A stretch of DNA of 64,000 nucleotides, from the NCBI RefSeq assembly GCF_030412785.1, contig NZ_CP125295.1:868001-932000 (forward strand). Reading direction: 5' to 3'. Position numbers and translations under genes: made by a program. This document shows, in pieces, positions 25,402-34,579 of this stretch. The notes below the pieces were generated by a model, which worked only from the letters and a program-made list of their open reading frames with translations, had not been told where the DNA came from and did no database searches. This stretch comes from Paraburkholderia sabiae (GTDB taxonomy: Bacteria; Pseudomonadota; Gammaproteobacteria; Burkholderiales; Burkholderiaceae). Position 1 is the first letter of the stretch. The number at the start of each line of letters is the position of its first letter.

Positions 25402-25771
25402 TGGTGGAGGCGGCGGGAATCGAACCCGCGTCCAGAAGTCCTCCACGACTAGTTCTACATGTTTAGTTCTGTCTTTTGATTTAACCGCAGCGACGCGGAC
25501 GAACACGCTGCGCTACGGCGATTCACTAGATTTTCGACCCGGACGTCGTGACGCCGCCAAGGCTTAACTGACGTATATGACCTCTGTCGGTATTGCTACC
25601 GGTCTTGCGACACTAGCCCGTCAGTGAACTAGGCAGAGGACGGCGGCCCTTAGGCTGCCAGTGCGAACGTATCGTCGTTTGCAGTTACGTTTTTCCCATT
25701 GATTAACGAGGTGACGGGTCCTCGACATGCCCTAGCCGCTTCGCAACCCCTGTCGAAACCAGGTCGCCCCC
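25402..25771 (-). ncRNA. ssrA: Transfer-messenger RNA (tmRNA)
   Basis: This is the one-piece tmRNA that rescues stalled ribosomes. The 5' end (minus strand) reads GGGGGCGACCTGGTTTCGAC and the 3' end is the tRNA-Ala-like TTCGATTCCCGCCGCCTCCA with encoded CCA; the two ends pair in the acceptor stem. The tag reading frame lies at 25650-25682 and reads ANDDTFALAA followed by TAA, a tag typical of Burkholderia relatives. Length is 370 nt, and pseudoknot-forming GC-rich segments follow the tag. A small hairpin (GCCACA-TC-TGTGGC) lies just upstream and is probably removed with the precursor. Confidence 0.98.
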
Positions 25772-25876
25772 GCAGAAGGAATGAGCCACAGATGTGGCCC
25801 AAGAATCCATTTTACAATAGCCGCCCGCGCGAGTCACGGCGAAACATTCGCGGCGTCGACGCTGAACGGCGTCGCG

Positions 25877-26590
25877 TCAACTGATGTCGCGCAACAGACC
25901 CAGCAATTCGGCCGTCGAATTGACGACGTGCTTCGCGTGCCATTGCGTCGGCGGAATGTCGTTGCCGCAATAACCGTAGGCGGCGGCGACGGTCACCATG
26001 CCGGCCGCAAAGCCTGCCTGCACGTCGCGCAGATCGTCGCCGATGTACACGATCCGCTCCGGCGACAGATCCAGTTCCTTCGCCGCGTGCAGGAGCGGCG
26101 CGGGGTGTGGCTTCGAATGCGGTGTCGTGTCGCCGCTGACGACGCAGCCCGCACGCGTATCCAGCCCGAGTTGGGCGACCAGCGGTTCCGTCAGCCGGGC
26201 GACCTTGTTCGTCACGATGCCCCAGCGCACGCCGCGTGAGTCGAGGTCGTCGAGAATCTCGCCGATACCAGGAAACAGAATGGTTTCGATGCAAAGATCG
26301 GCTTCGTAGTTGGCGAGGAACTCGTCGCGCATCGACGCGTAGTCGTGATGCTCCGGGCCGATGCCAAAGGCGCCGCCAAGCAGCCCGCGTGCGCCCGCCG
26401 ACGCGAGCGGCCGCAACTGTTCCAGCGGCACCATCTCGAGGCCGCGATCATGGCGCATCCTGTTCACGGCTGCGGCAAGGTCGGGCGCTGTGTCGGCCAG
26501 CGTGCCGTCGAGGTCGAACAGAATGCCCTGGCAAAGACCGATCGATGCTTCTTCGTCTTCTCGCTGAGGCAGGGGCGTGGGATCGCTCAT
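25877..26590 (-). CDS. gph: Phosphoglycolate phosphatase (HAD superfamily)
   Basis: A 237-residue HAD phosphatase that removes 2-phosphoglycolate, a product of DNA repair and oxygenase side reactions. HAD motif I is FDLDGTLADTAPDL, with the nucleophile and acid/base Asp residues. Motif II is GIVTNK, motif III the Lys in PHSKPHPAP, and motif IV GDDLRDVQAG. The cap domain lies between motifs I and II. It follows ubiG by 36 bp on the same strand, forming the common ubiG-gph pair of proteobacteria. Confidence 0.93.
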   Translation of the reverse strand: MSDPTPLPQREDEEASIGLCQGILFDLDGTLADTAPDLAAAVNRMRHDRGLEMVPLEQLRPLASAGARGLLGGAFGIGPEHHDYASMRDEFLANYEADLCIETILFPGIGEILDDLDSRGVRWGIVTNKVARLTEPLVAQLGLDTRAGCVVSGDTTPHSKPHPAPLLHAAKELDLSPERIVYIGDDLRDVQAGFAAGMVTVAAAYGYCGNDIPPTQWHAKHVVNSTAELLGLLRDIS

Positions 26591-26626
26591 TTAAGTAGGT
26601 GCAGTTAACCGGACGCTAAAAATGGA

Positions 26627-27325
26627 TCAGGCTTCGCGACGGCACGCGAGCATGTAGTTCACATCGGTATCGCTCGACAGGCCGAAGTGGCGTGTCAGCG
26701 GGTTGTACGTGATGCCCTTGATGTCCGCGGTGTGCAAACCAGCGGCGCGTGCGAAACCGGCGAGCTCCGACGGGCGGATGAAGCGGGCGTAGTCGTGCGT
26801 CCCCTTCGGCAGCATGCGCGCGACGTACTCGGCGCCGATGACGGCCAGCAGATACGACTTCACGTTGCGGTTGAGCGTCGAAAAGAACACCCAGCCACCG
26901 GGCTTGACGAGCGTCTTGCACGCCTCGACGACCTTCGACGGATCCGGCACGTGTTCGAGCATTTCCATGCACGTGACGACGTCGAAAGACGCGGGTTCGC
27001 GGGCCGCCAGCGCTTCCGCCGCGATTTCTTCGTAATTTACCGTTACACCGCTTTCAAGGCTGTGAAGATCCGCGACGCCCAAAGCTTCGTTGGACAGGTC
27101 GATTCCCTTCACATCTGCGCCCAGCGTCGCCATCGATTCCGACAGAATCCCGCCGCCGCAGCCAATGTCGAGCACGCGCTTGCCTGCGAGATACGCGTGC
27201 GAGTCGATCCAGTTGAGCCGCACGGGATTAAGCTCGTGCAAAGGTTTGAACTCGGCGTTCGGATCCCACCAACGATGCGCGAGATCGCTGAATTTCTGCA
27301 GTTCGTGGGGATCGGCGTTGGTCAT
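26627..27325 (-). CDS. ubiG: Ubiquinone biosynthesis O-methyltransferase
   Basis: A 232-residue SAM-dependent methyltransferase performing both O-methylations in ubiquinone synthesis. The N-terminal [20 protein letters not shown] and SAM motif [15 protein letters not shown] are diagnostic of UbiG, as are [12 protein letters not shown] and the C-terminal GITYNP. The start at 27325 begins the conserved region; an upstream start would add a non-conserved 27 residues. It is co-directional with the upstream ompA-like gene, which has its own terminator, and with gph downstream. Confidence 0.96.
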   Translation of the reverse strand: MTNADPHELQKFSDLAHRWWDPNAEFKPLHELNPVRLNWIDSHAYLAGKRVLDIGCGGGILSESMATLGADVKGIDLSNEALGVADLHSLESGVTVNYEEIAAEALAAREPASFDVVTCMEMLEHVPDPSKVVEACKTLVKPGGWVFFSTLNRNVKSYLLAVIGAEYVARMLPKGTHDYARFIRPSELAGFARAAGLHTADIKGITYNPLTRHFGLSSDTDVNYMLACRREA

Positions 27326-27492
27326 GACGGATGCGGCCTCGAGGGCAGGAAGAGCGGGGTGGATCGGAGAAACCCTGAGTATATAGGGCTGGGCACGGAC
27401 GGGCAAAAAGCGCCGGGTCGCTGACGGCTTGCGCAGCGCGGGCGGCGCGGTTGTCGCGGCTTCGTCCTAGCTCTGGCCGAGCACGAGGGCAT

Positions 27493-27519
27493 AAAAAAAG
27501 CCCCGCCGAAGCGGGGCTT
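27493..27519 (-). terminator. Terminator after the OmpA-family gene
   Basis: A perfect 9-bp stem (AAGCCCCGC / GCGGGGCTT) with a CGAA tetraloop and a T tract on the minus strand, 22 bp after the stop. Confidence 0.93.
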
Positions 27520-27541
27520 GCATACTGCGGTATTCTGTAGC

Positions 27542-28189
27542 TTACTGCTTCGAAGTACCGACAACTTCGACTTCCACGCGACGATCCGGTGCGAGGCAGG
27601 CGATGAGTTGCTTGCGGTTCTTCTGGTTGCAGCCCGTCGTAACCGGGTTGCGCTTGCCCTTGCCTTCCGTGTAGATTCGGTTGGCTTCGATGCCCTTGCT
27701 GACCAGGTATGCCTTGACAGCTTGTGCACGACGCAGCGACAGACGGTCGTTGTACTTGTCCGAACCGATGCGGTCGGTGTAGCCCGTGGCCACGACGACT
27801 TCCAGGTTCAGGCCTTGAATCTTCGATGCCAGATCGTCCAGCTTTTCCTTGCCAGCCGGCTTCAGGATAGCCTTGTCGAAGTCGAACAGCGTATCAGCTT
27901 GGTACGTGATCTTCTGGCTGGTGATTGCCGGAGCAACCGGTGCCGGTGCCGGCGGGGTCGGTGCTTGTGCGACCAGTGCGCCATCGCACTTTGCGTTAGC
28001 CGTTGCCGGCGTCCAGAACGCATCGCGCCAGCAAAGCTCGTTCGTGCCGTTCATCCACACGTATTCGCCGGTGCCGTTCACCCAGTTGTCGTTCGTGGCT
28101 TGTCGCGACGCCGGCACCGACTGTGCCGAAGCGGATGCAGCCATAACTGCGGTAGCTGCAATGAACGCGAGCTTTGAAAGTTTATTCAT
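27542..28189 (-). CDS. OmpA-family outer-membrane/peptidoglycan-binding protein
   Basis: A 215-residue exported protein. Residues 1-22 are a Sec signal peptide (AASASA-Q). Residues 95-210 are an OmpA C-terminal domain that binds peptidoglycan, with TLFDFDKAILKP, ATGYTDRIGSDKYNDRLS and the Arg of LAPDRRVEVEV. The middle is a Trp-rich segment (YVWMNGTNELCWRDAFW) and a Pro/Ala linker, with no eight-stranded barrel. Four Cys residues could form two disulfides. The SD is GAGGAG. It is a standard abundant Burkholderia OmpA-like protein upstream of ubiG. Confidence 0.93.
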   Translation of the reverse strand: MNKLSKLAFIAATAVMAASASAQSVPASRQATNDNWVNGTGEYVWMNGTNELCWRDAFWTPATANAKCDGALVAQAPTPPAPAPVAPAITSQKITYQADTLFDFDKAILKPAGKEKLDDLASKIQGLNLEVVVATGYTDRIGSDKYNDRLSLRRAQAVKAYLVSKGIEANRIYTEGKGKRNPVTTGCNQKNRKQLIACLAPDRRVEVEVVGTSKQ

Positions 28190-28704
28190 ATTTCTCCTCT
28201 CGAAATTGAGATTACCGCAGGTTTACTGCGAGCCTGTTGACGTAGACCAGTCATACATTGCTCGAAGTATAACATCGGTGCAGAACAAAAGACGCTGTGT
28301 ATAGACTTCGAGCAGTGTCTAAACTTGTGCGTTGGCATTTTGCCATATCGTTCCCTTCCGACGATAAAAAAATCCGCCCCCTATCCATACGCCCGGTCGA
28401 ATGTGGTGCATGCGCAACAAAAGGTGTCAAGTTCGTCAAGAGGCCGCCGGAGGCCGCTTCGGGCGGCTTGACAAGGAGCATTTTCCGGGCCCGGTCATCA
28501 CGCGCGCGAGGCGCTTCCAAGTGCCGTTTTTCGACGTCCCACTAATAGGTATACGCACGTCGCCGGGGGCGGGTGCGCCGCATGATAGAATCGCGTGATG
28601 CGCTGCGCTCGCAGCCGCACAGGAAGTACACCCAGGGGTAGGCCCAAGCGGTGAGGTGAAGAACGCGTTTCCCTCATCGTCTTCGCGCGTAAACGATACG
28701 GACA
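28190..28704. other. Intergenic region upstream of gyrA and the OmpA-family gene
   Basis: This 515-bp region lies between divergent genes and must contain both promoters. It holds a strong hairpin at 28435-28472 (GTCAAG and GCCGCC paired with GGCGGC and TTGAC, a 12-nt loop). A possible gyrA -10 (TAGAAT at 28586) lies about 110 bp upstream of the start. Local GC is lower between 28255 and 28345. I see no gene here. Confidence 0.5.
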
Positions 28705-31332
28705 ATGGATCAATTCGCCAAAGAGACTCTACCAATCTCCCTAGAGGAGGAAATGCGCCGCTCGTATATCGAGTACGCGATGAGCGTGATCGTAGGGCGC
28801 GCGCTTCCCGATGTCCGCGATGGCCTGAAGCCGGTGCACCGGCGCGTGCTGTACGCCATGCACGAACTGAACAACGACTGGAACCGGGCGTACAAGAAAT
28901 CGGCGCGTATCGTCGGCGATGTAATCGGTAAGTACCATCCGCACGGCGACTCGGCTGTCTACGACACGATCGTCCGGATGGCGCAGGACTTTTCGCTGCG
29001 CTACATGCTCGTCGATGGACAAGGCAATTTCGGGTCAGTCGACGGCGACAATGCCGCGGCGATGCGCTACACCGAAATCCGCATGGCGAAGATCGGCCAC
29101 GAACTGCTCGCCGACATCGACAAGGAAACGGTCGACTTCCAGCCGAACTACGACGGCAGCGAAAACGAGCCGTCCATTCTGCCCGCGCGCATTCCGAACC
29201 TGCTGATCAATGGTTCGTCGGGTATTGCAGTCGGCATGGCGACGAACATTCCGCCGCACAACCTGAACGAAATCGTCGACGCCTGTCACCACCTGCTGAA
29301 GAACCCCGAAGCGACGATCGACGAACTGATCGAGATCGTGCCGGCGCCGGACTTCCCGACGGCCGGCATCATCTACGGCGTGCAGGGTGTGCGCGACGGC
29401 TACCGCACGGGACGCGGGCGCGTCGTGATGCGCGCGACCACGCACTTCGAAGAGATCGATCGCGGTCAGCGCATGGCGATCATCGTCGACGAACTGCCGT
29501 ATCAGGTGAACAAGCGTTCGCTGCTCGAGCGTATCGCCGAGCTGGTGAATGAGAAAAAGCTGGAAGGCATCTCGGACATTCGCGACGAATCCGACAAGAG
29601 CGGTATGCGCGTCGTGATCGAGCTGAAGCGCGGCGAAGTGCCTGAGGTCATTCTCAACAATCTGTATAAGGCAACGCAGCTCCAGGACACGTTCGGCATG
29701 AACATGGTCGCGCTCGTCGACGGCCAGCCGAAGCTGCTGAACCTGAAGGAAATGCTCTCGCATTTCCTGTCGCATCGTCGCGAAGTGCTGACGCGGCGCA
29801 CTGTATACGAACTGCGCAAGGCGCGCGAACGCGGCCACGTGCTCGAAGGCCTCGCCGTCGCGCTCGCCAACATCGACGACTTCATCGCGATCATCAAGGC
29901 TGCGCCCACGCCGCCTATCGCGAAACAGGAGTTGATGGACCGCTCTTGGGATTCGTCGATCGTGCGCGAGATGCTGCAGCGCGCGGAAGCCGACAACGCG
30001 ACGTCGGGCGGCCGCGCTGCGTATCGTCCGGAAGGGCTGAACCCGGCGTACGGCATGCAGGGCGACGGTCTCTACCGTCTGTCGGACACGCAGGCTCAGG
30101 AAATCCTGCAGATGCGTCTGCAACGCCTGACGGGTCTGGAGCAGGACAAGATCATCGGCGAGTATCGCGACGTGATGGCCCAGATCGCCGACCTGCTCGA
30201 CATCCTCGCACGTCCGGAACGCATAACTTCCATCATCTTCGACGAACTCGTCACGATCAAGAGCGAATTTGGCGACGAACGCCGCTCGAAGATCGAGATG
30301 AACGCGACCGAGCTGAACACGGAAGACCTCATCACGCCGCAGGACATGGTCGTGACGATGTCGCACTCCGGTTACGTGAAATCGCAGCCGTTGTCGGAAT
30401 ATCGCGCCCAGAAGCGCGGAGGTCGCGGCAAACAGGCGACCCAGATGAAGGAAGACGACTGGATCGACACGCTCTTCATCGCGAACACGCACGATCACAT
30501 CCTGTGCTTCTCGAACCGCGGCCGCGTGTACTGGCTGAAGGTTTACGAAGTGCCGCAGGGTTCGCGCAATTCGCGCGGTCGTCCGATCGTCAATATGTTC
30601 CCGCTGCAGGAAGGCGAGAAGATCACGGTCGTTCTGCCCGTGAAGGAATTTTCGGCCGACAAGTTCGTTTTCATGGCGACGGCGCTCGGCACCGTCAAGA
30701 AGACGCCGCTCGAAGCCTTCAGCCGTCCGCTGAAGAAGGGCATCATCGCGGTCGGTCTGGATGACGGCGACTATCTGATCGGCGCGGCTATCACCGACGG
30801 CGAGCACGACGTGATGCTGTTCTCGGATTCGGGCAAAGCGGTGCGTTTCGACGAGAACGATGTCCGTCCGATGGGCCGCGAAGCGCGTGGTGTGCGCGGC
30901 ATGCAGCTCGAAGACGGACAGAGCGTCATCGCGCTGCTGGTGGCGGGCGACGAGCAGCAGTCAGTGCTGACGGCAACGGAAAACGGCTACGGCAAACGCA
31001 CGCCGATCACCGAGTACACGCGTCACGGCCGTGGCACAAAGGGCATGATCGCAATCCAGACGTCCGAGCGTAACGGCAAGGTGGTCGCCGCGACGCTGGT
31101 CGACCCGGAAGCGCAGATCATGCTGATCACCAATACGGGCGTGCTGATCCGGACGCGCGTGTCGGAAATTCGAGAAATGGGCCGCGCAACGCAAGGTGTT
31201 ACACTCATCAGCCTTGATGAAGGCACCAAGCTTTCCGGTCTGCAACAGATTGCCGAAGCGGAAGCTGACGTGGACGGCGACGCCGACCTGCCTGCCGACG
31301 AAGCCGGCGGTGATGAAAGCGAAACGTCGTAA
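28705..31332 (+). CDS. gyrA: DNA gyrase subunit A
   Basis: An 875-residue type II topoisomerase A subunit that introduces negative supercoils with GyrB. The catalytic Tyr122 lies in [11 protein letters not shown]. The quinolone-resistance region [15 protein letters not shown] keeps Ser83 and Asp87, the susceptible state by E. coli numbering. The GyrA box QKRGGRGKQ (about residue 570) opens the six-bladed C-terminal DNA-wrapping domain, and the last 25 residues are acidic. The start at 28705 begins the conserved MDQFAKE. It is followed by a DUF2059 gene and serC, the usual Burkholderiales order. Confidence 0.98.
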   Translation: MDQFAKETLPISLEEEMRRSYIEYAMSVIVGRALPDVRDGLKPVHRRVLYAMHELNNDWNRAYKKSARIVGDVIGKYHPHGDSAVYDTIVRMAQDFSLRYMLVDGQGNFGSVDGDNAAAMRYTEIRMAKIGHELLADIDKETVDFQPNYDGSENEPSILPARIPNLLINGSSGIAVGMATNIPPHNLNEIVDACHHLLKNPEATIDELIEIVPAPDFPTAGIIYGVQGVRDGYRTGRGRVVMRATTHFEEIDRGQRMAIIVDELPYQVNKRSLLERIAELVNEKKLEGISDIRDESDKSGMRVVIELKRGEVPEVILNNLYKATQLQDTFGMNMVALVDGQPKLLNLKEMLSHFLSHRREVLTRRTVYELRKARERGHVLEGLAVALANIDDFIAIIKAAPTPPIAKQELMDRSWDSSIVREMLQRAEADNATSGGRAAYRPEGLNPAYGMQGDGLYRLSDTQAQEILQMRLQRLTGLEQDKIIGEYRDVMAQIADLLDILARPERITSIIFDELVTIKSEFGDERRSKIEMNATELNTEDLITPQDMVVTMSHSGYVKSQPLSEYRAQKRGGRGKQATQMKEDDWIDTLFIANTHDHILCFSNRGRVYWLKVYEVPQGSRNSRGRPIVNMFPLQEGEKITVVLPVKEFSADKFVFMATALGTVKKTPLEAFSRPLKKGIIAVGLDDGDYLIGAAITDGEHDVMLFSDSGKAVRFDENDVRPMGREARGVRGMQLEDGQSVIALLVAGDEQQSVLTATENGYGKRTPITEYTRHGRGTKGMIAIQTSERNGKVVAATLVDPEAQIMLITNTGVLIRTRVSEIREMGRATQGVTLISLDEGTKLSGLQQIAEAEADVDGDADLPADEAGGDESETS

Positions 31333-31365
31333 TCCGCAGCGAAGCTTCTCAAGTAATGCGTAAAG

Positions 31366-31413
31366 CCGCGCGGGCAGTCTGAGTGCATCGGAATCGATGC
31401 AGCGCCTGCGCGG
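31366..31413 (+). other. Nested hairpin between gyrA and the DUF2059 gene
   Basis: An outer 10-bp stem (CCGCGCGGGC with GCCTGCGCGG, one G-U) encloses a second perfect 7-bp stem (TGCATCG-GAAT-CGATGCA). No T tract follows, so it looks more like an mRNA processing or stabilising element, or a 5' leader of the next gene, than a terminator. Confidence 0.6.
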
Positions 31414-31449
31414 TGAAGCAACCAGGTTAATTTCTCTTAGGGAGTAGTG

Positions 31450-32058
31450 ATGCAAAACCGTTTCAAGCAGTTGATGGTCCTGGCCGCTTTCGTGCCGACG
31501 CTCGCGATGGCGCAAGCGCTGCAAAACCAGCAGCCGGCCCCGGCTGCTCCCGCCGCTGCCGCTGCTCCGGTTGATCCGGCTAAACAGGCTGCCATCAAGA
31601 ATCTGCTCGACGCGATCGACGCACAGAAGCTGGTCGGCGCCATCGGCAACAGCGCGCAGATGCAGGCCAAGCAGCTCGTCCCGGCAATCCTGTCGGACGC
31701 ACTGTCGGAAAACAAGACGATGACGGACAAGCAGAAGCAGGCTTCCGTCCCGGCGCTGCAAAAGAACGCTGTGCCGAAGCTGGTTGACTCGGCGGGCCAG
31801 GTGTTCGCAACGGACGCATTCAAGCAGGACGCGATGCAAGCTCAGTACGACGCCTACGCGAAGTACTACAGCGTGCAGGAAATCAACGACCTGACCGCGT
31901 TCTACAAGAGCCCGACGGGCCGCAAGTTCATCCAGGTTCAAGACCAGGTTGGCCGCGACGTCGTGAACGGTCTGATGCAGAAGTACATGCCGCAATCGAT
32001 CAAGGCGACGCGCGACCAGGCTGACAAGGAAGTCGCTTCCGTCAAGCCGGCGAAGTAA
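31450..32058 (+). CDS. DUF2059 domain-containing secreted protein
   Basis: A 202-residue exported protein of unknown function. A signal peptide (about 1-21, AMAQA) is followed by an Ala/Pro-rich linker (22-45) and the helical DUF2059 domain (about 130-185, YAKYYSVQEINDLTAFYKSPTG in two strings). The ATG at 31450 has GGAG 5 nt upstream; an in-frame GTG directly before it is less likely. The gyrA-DUF2059-serC order is conserved in Burkholderia relatives. The protein is probably periplasmic; no enzymatic motif is visible. Confidence 0.87.
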   Translation: MQNRFKQLMVLAAFVPTLAMAQALQNQQPAPAAPAAAAAPVDPAKQAAIKNLLDAIDAQKLVGAIGNSAQMQAKQLVPAILSDALSENKTMTDKQKQASVPALQKNAVPKLVDSAGQVFATDAFKQDAMQAQYDAYAKYYSVQEINDLTAFYKSPTGRKFIQVQDQVGRDVVNGLMQKYMPQSIKATRDQADKEVASVKPAK

Positions 32059-32174
32059 GCAGGTCGAGCAAGGCAGAACGGCGTTCGAAGCGTCCGTCAC
32101 AGGCGGCGTAAAAGGGAAATGCGTGAAACCCCTTGAAACGCCGAGGTTTGGCGGGTTTTGAGCGTCAATGCGAT

Positions 32175-32211
32175 AATGGCCGTTTGCGCTTGCGCGCAGA
32201 CGGCCATTTTC
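32175..32211 (+). terminator. Terminator after the DUF2059 gene
   Basis: A 9-bp stem AATGGCCGT / ACGGCCATT extended by a GCGC inner pairing is followed by TTTTCTTT, about 60 bp upstream of serC. Confidence 0.75.
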
Positions 32212-32271
32212 TTTCAGGCGCGGTCTCCGGCTCTTTCACACGCCGCGCGCCTGCTTCCCAGGGTTCTCACG

Positions 32272-33354
32272 ATGCGCGTCTTCAATTTCTCCGCCGGTCC
32301 GGCGGCCATGCCCGAAGAAGTGCTGCGCCAGGCAGCCGACGAAATGCTCGATTGGCGCGGCAGCGGCATGAGCGTGATGGAAATGAGCCATCGCGGCAAA
32401 GAATTCATGACGATTCATGAAGAGGCGCTGACGGACCTGCGCGAACTGCTGCAGGTGCCGTCCAGTCATCAGATTCTCTTCCTGCAAGGCGGCGGGCTCG
32501 GCGAAAACGCGATCGTGCCGATGAACCTGATGGGCCGCAAGGCGCGCGCGGACTTCGTCGTGACGGGCTCCTGGTCGCAAAAGTCGTTCAAGGAAGCACA
32601 GAAATACGGCACAGTGCATCTGGCTGCGAGCGGCGAAACGGCGGAAGGCTTCACGCACGTTCCGGCGCGCGCCGAGTGGAATCTGTCCGACGACCCCGCC
32701 TACGTGCACCTGTGCACGAACGAAACGATCCACGGCGTCGAGACGTTCGAAATTCCCGACCTCGGTGATATTCCGCTCGTCGCCGACGCTTCGTCGCACA
32801 TCCTGTCGCGCCCGATGGACGTCGCCAAGTACGGCGTGCTGTTCGGCGGCGCGCAGAAGAATATCGGCATGGCGGGCGTGACCGTCGTGATCGTGCGCGA
32901 GGATCTGCTGGAACGTTCGATGAGCATCTGTCCGTCGGCGTTCGAATGGAAGACGGTCGCGCTGAACAATTCGATGTACAACACGCCGCCCACGTACGCG
33001 ATCTACATCGCCGGGCTGGTGTTCAAGTGGTTGAAGAAGCTGGGCGGGTTGACGGCGATCGAGGCACGCAACGTCGAAAAGTCGAAGCTGCTGTACGACA
33101 CGATCGACTCGTCGAATTTTTATCTGAACAAGGTGGAACGCAACGCGCGGTCGCGGATGAACGTACCGTTCTTCCTCGCCGACGAGTCGCGCAATGAAGA
33201 TTTCCTGGCCGGCGCGAAAGCGCGCGGGCTGGTGCAGCTGAAGGGCCACAAGTCCGTCGGCGGCATGCGGGCGTCGATTTACAACGCGGTGCCGCTCGAA
33301 GGCGTCAAAGCGCTTGTCGAGTACATGAGGGAATTCGAACAGCGCAGCGCGTGA
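32272..33354 (+). CDS. serC: Phosphoserine aminotransferase
   Basis: A 360-residue PLP enzyme that converts 3-phosphohydroxypyruvate and glutamate to phosphoserine; it also serves pyridoxine synthesis. N-terminal [15 protein letters not shown], the PLP lysine region [12 protein letters not shown] and C-terminal [14 protein letters not shown] are diagnostic. The start at 32272 gives the exact family length; the upstream in-frame start is rejected because it crosses the preceding terminator. It opens a long run of amino-acid genes with pheA 69 bp downstream. Confidence 0.97.
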   Translation: MRVFNFSAGPAAMPEEVLRQAADEMLDWRGSGMSVMEMSHRGKEFMTIHEEALTDLRELLQVPSSHQILFLQGGGLGENAIVPMNLMGRKARADFVVTGSWSQKSFKEAQKYGTVHLAASGETAEGFTHVPARAEWNLSDDPAYVHLCTNETIHGVETFEIPDLGDIPLVADASSHILSRPMDVAKYGVLFGGAQKNIGMAGVTVVIVREDLLERSMSICPSAFEWKTVALNNSMYNTPPTYAIYIAGLVFKWLKKLGGLTAIEARNVEKSKLLYDTIDSSNFYLNKVERNARSRMNVPFFLADESRNEDFLAGAKARGLVQLKGHKSVGGMRASIYNAVPLEGVKALVEYMREFEQRSA

Positions 33355-33423
33355 TCTTTGCGGTCGCGGCGCGCATCCTCTCCGAACCGGGCCCTGCCGG
33401 ACCCGAATTGGCCCTTTAGAAGC

Positions 33424-34506
33424 ATGGACGACGAACTCAATTCTCAACTCAAACCGCTGCGCGAACGGATCGACGCGATCGACGCGCAGCTCATCGCGCT
33501 CCTGAATCAACGTGCGGCGGTCGCGCTCGAAGTCGGCGAGGTGAAGAAGCACTTCAACGCGCCCGTGTTTCGTCCGGAGCGCGAGCAGCAGGTGATCGCG
33601 CGTCTGCAGGACATGAGCGACGGCCCGCTGGCCGGCGAGCACATCAGCGCGATCTGGCGCGAGATCATGGCCGCGAGCCGTGCGCTCGAAAAGAACATCA
33701 CCGCGGCGTATCTCGGCCCGGCGGGCACCTACAGCGAACAGGCGATGCACGAGTACTTCGGTCAATCGATCGAAGGTCTGCCGTGTTCGTCGATCGACGA
33801 AGTGTTCCGTTCGGTCGAGGCAGGCGGCGCGGAATTCGGCGTGGTGCCCATCGAAAATTCGACGGAAGGCGCGGTGTCGCGCACGCTCGATCTGCTGCTG
33901 CAAACGCAGTTGCTGATCGGCGGCGAACTGGCTTTGCCGATCCACCACAATCTGCTGACGCTCAACGGCGGCCTGGCGGGCGTGACGCGCGTGTGCGCAC
34001 ACGCGCAGGCGCTTGCGCAGTGCCAGCGCTGGCTGGCGACGCACGCGCCGCACGTCGAGCGCCAGGCGGTGTCGAGCAACGCCGAAGCCGCGCGCATGGC
34101 GGCCGAAGATCCGACCATCGCGGCTATCGCCGGCGACCGCGCCGCGACGCAATACGGCCTGCAGGTCGCTTATGCGCTGATCCAGGACGATCCGCACAAC
34201 CGCACGCGCTTCGTGATGATCGGCAAGCAGCCGACGGGCGCGAGCGGCTACGACAAGACGTCGCTGATCGTGTCGGTCGCGAACGAGCCGGGCGCGATGT
34301 TCAAGCTGCTGGAGCCGCTCGCGAAGCACGGCGTGTCGATGACGCGCTTCGAGTCGCGTCCGGCCCGCGTCGGCACGTGGGAGTACTACTTCTACATCGA
34401 CGTCGAAGGGCATCGCGACGATGCGTCCGTGTCCGGCGCGCTCGCCGAACTCGGCCAGAAGGCCGACTTCCTGAAGATACTCGGCTCGTATCCGCGCGCC
34501 CGCTGA
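33424..34506 (+). CDS. pheA: Bifunctional chorismate mutase/prephenate dehydratase (P-protein)
   Basis: A 360-residue enzyme for phenylalanine synthesis. Residues 5-90 are an AroQ-type chorismate mutase (LRERIDAIDAQLIALLNQRA). Residues 95-275 are prephenate dehydratase (YLGPAGTYSEQA, PIENSTEGAV, HNRTRFVMIG with the catalytic Thr). The last 80 residues are a regulatory ACT domain (SVANEPGAMFKLLEPLAKHG and FESRP) for feedback by phenylalanine. The start at 33424 gives the conserved MDDEL N-terminus. It is followed by hisC. Confidence 0.97.
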   Translation: MDDELNSQLKPLRERIDAIDAQLIALLNQRAAVALEVGEVKKHFNAPVFRPEREQQVIARLQDMSDGPLAGEHISAIWREIMAASRALEKNITAAYLGPAGTYSEQAMHEYFGQSIEGLPCSSIDEVFRSVEAGGAEFGVVPIENSTEGAVSRTLDLLLQTQLLIGGELALPIHHNLLTLNGGLAGVTRVCAHAQALAQCQRWLATHAPHVERQAVSSNAEAARMAAEDPTIAAIAGDRAATQYGLQVAYALIQDDPHNRTRFVMIGKQPTGASGYDKTSLIVSVANEPGAMFKLLEPLAKHGVSMTRFESRPARVGTWEYYFYIDVEGHRDDASVSGALAELGQKADFLKILGSYPRAR

Positions 34507-34579
34507 AACGCGGCCCGCTTTCGTTTCGCAAGCAAGCAACCCAATCACACGCAAGCCTGATAGCTACCCGGAGATATCC

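Noticed and set aside
25402..25440. A tRNA-like sequence with a T-loop (TTCGATTC) and CCA
   Set aside because: It is the 3' end of tmRNA, not a separate tRNA gene.
28251..28520. A small minus-strand open frame upstream of gyrA
   Set aside because: No SD, no domain, and it overlaps the promoter region and the hairpin; coding is not supported.
32236..34554. A 772-codon minus-strand open frame
   Set aside because: It is antisense to serC and pheA and is Arg/Val-rich; the sense genes are well-known enzymes.
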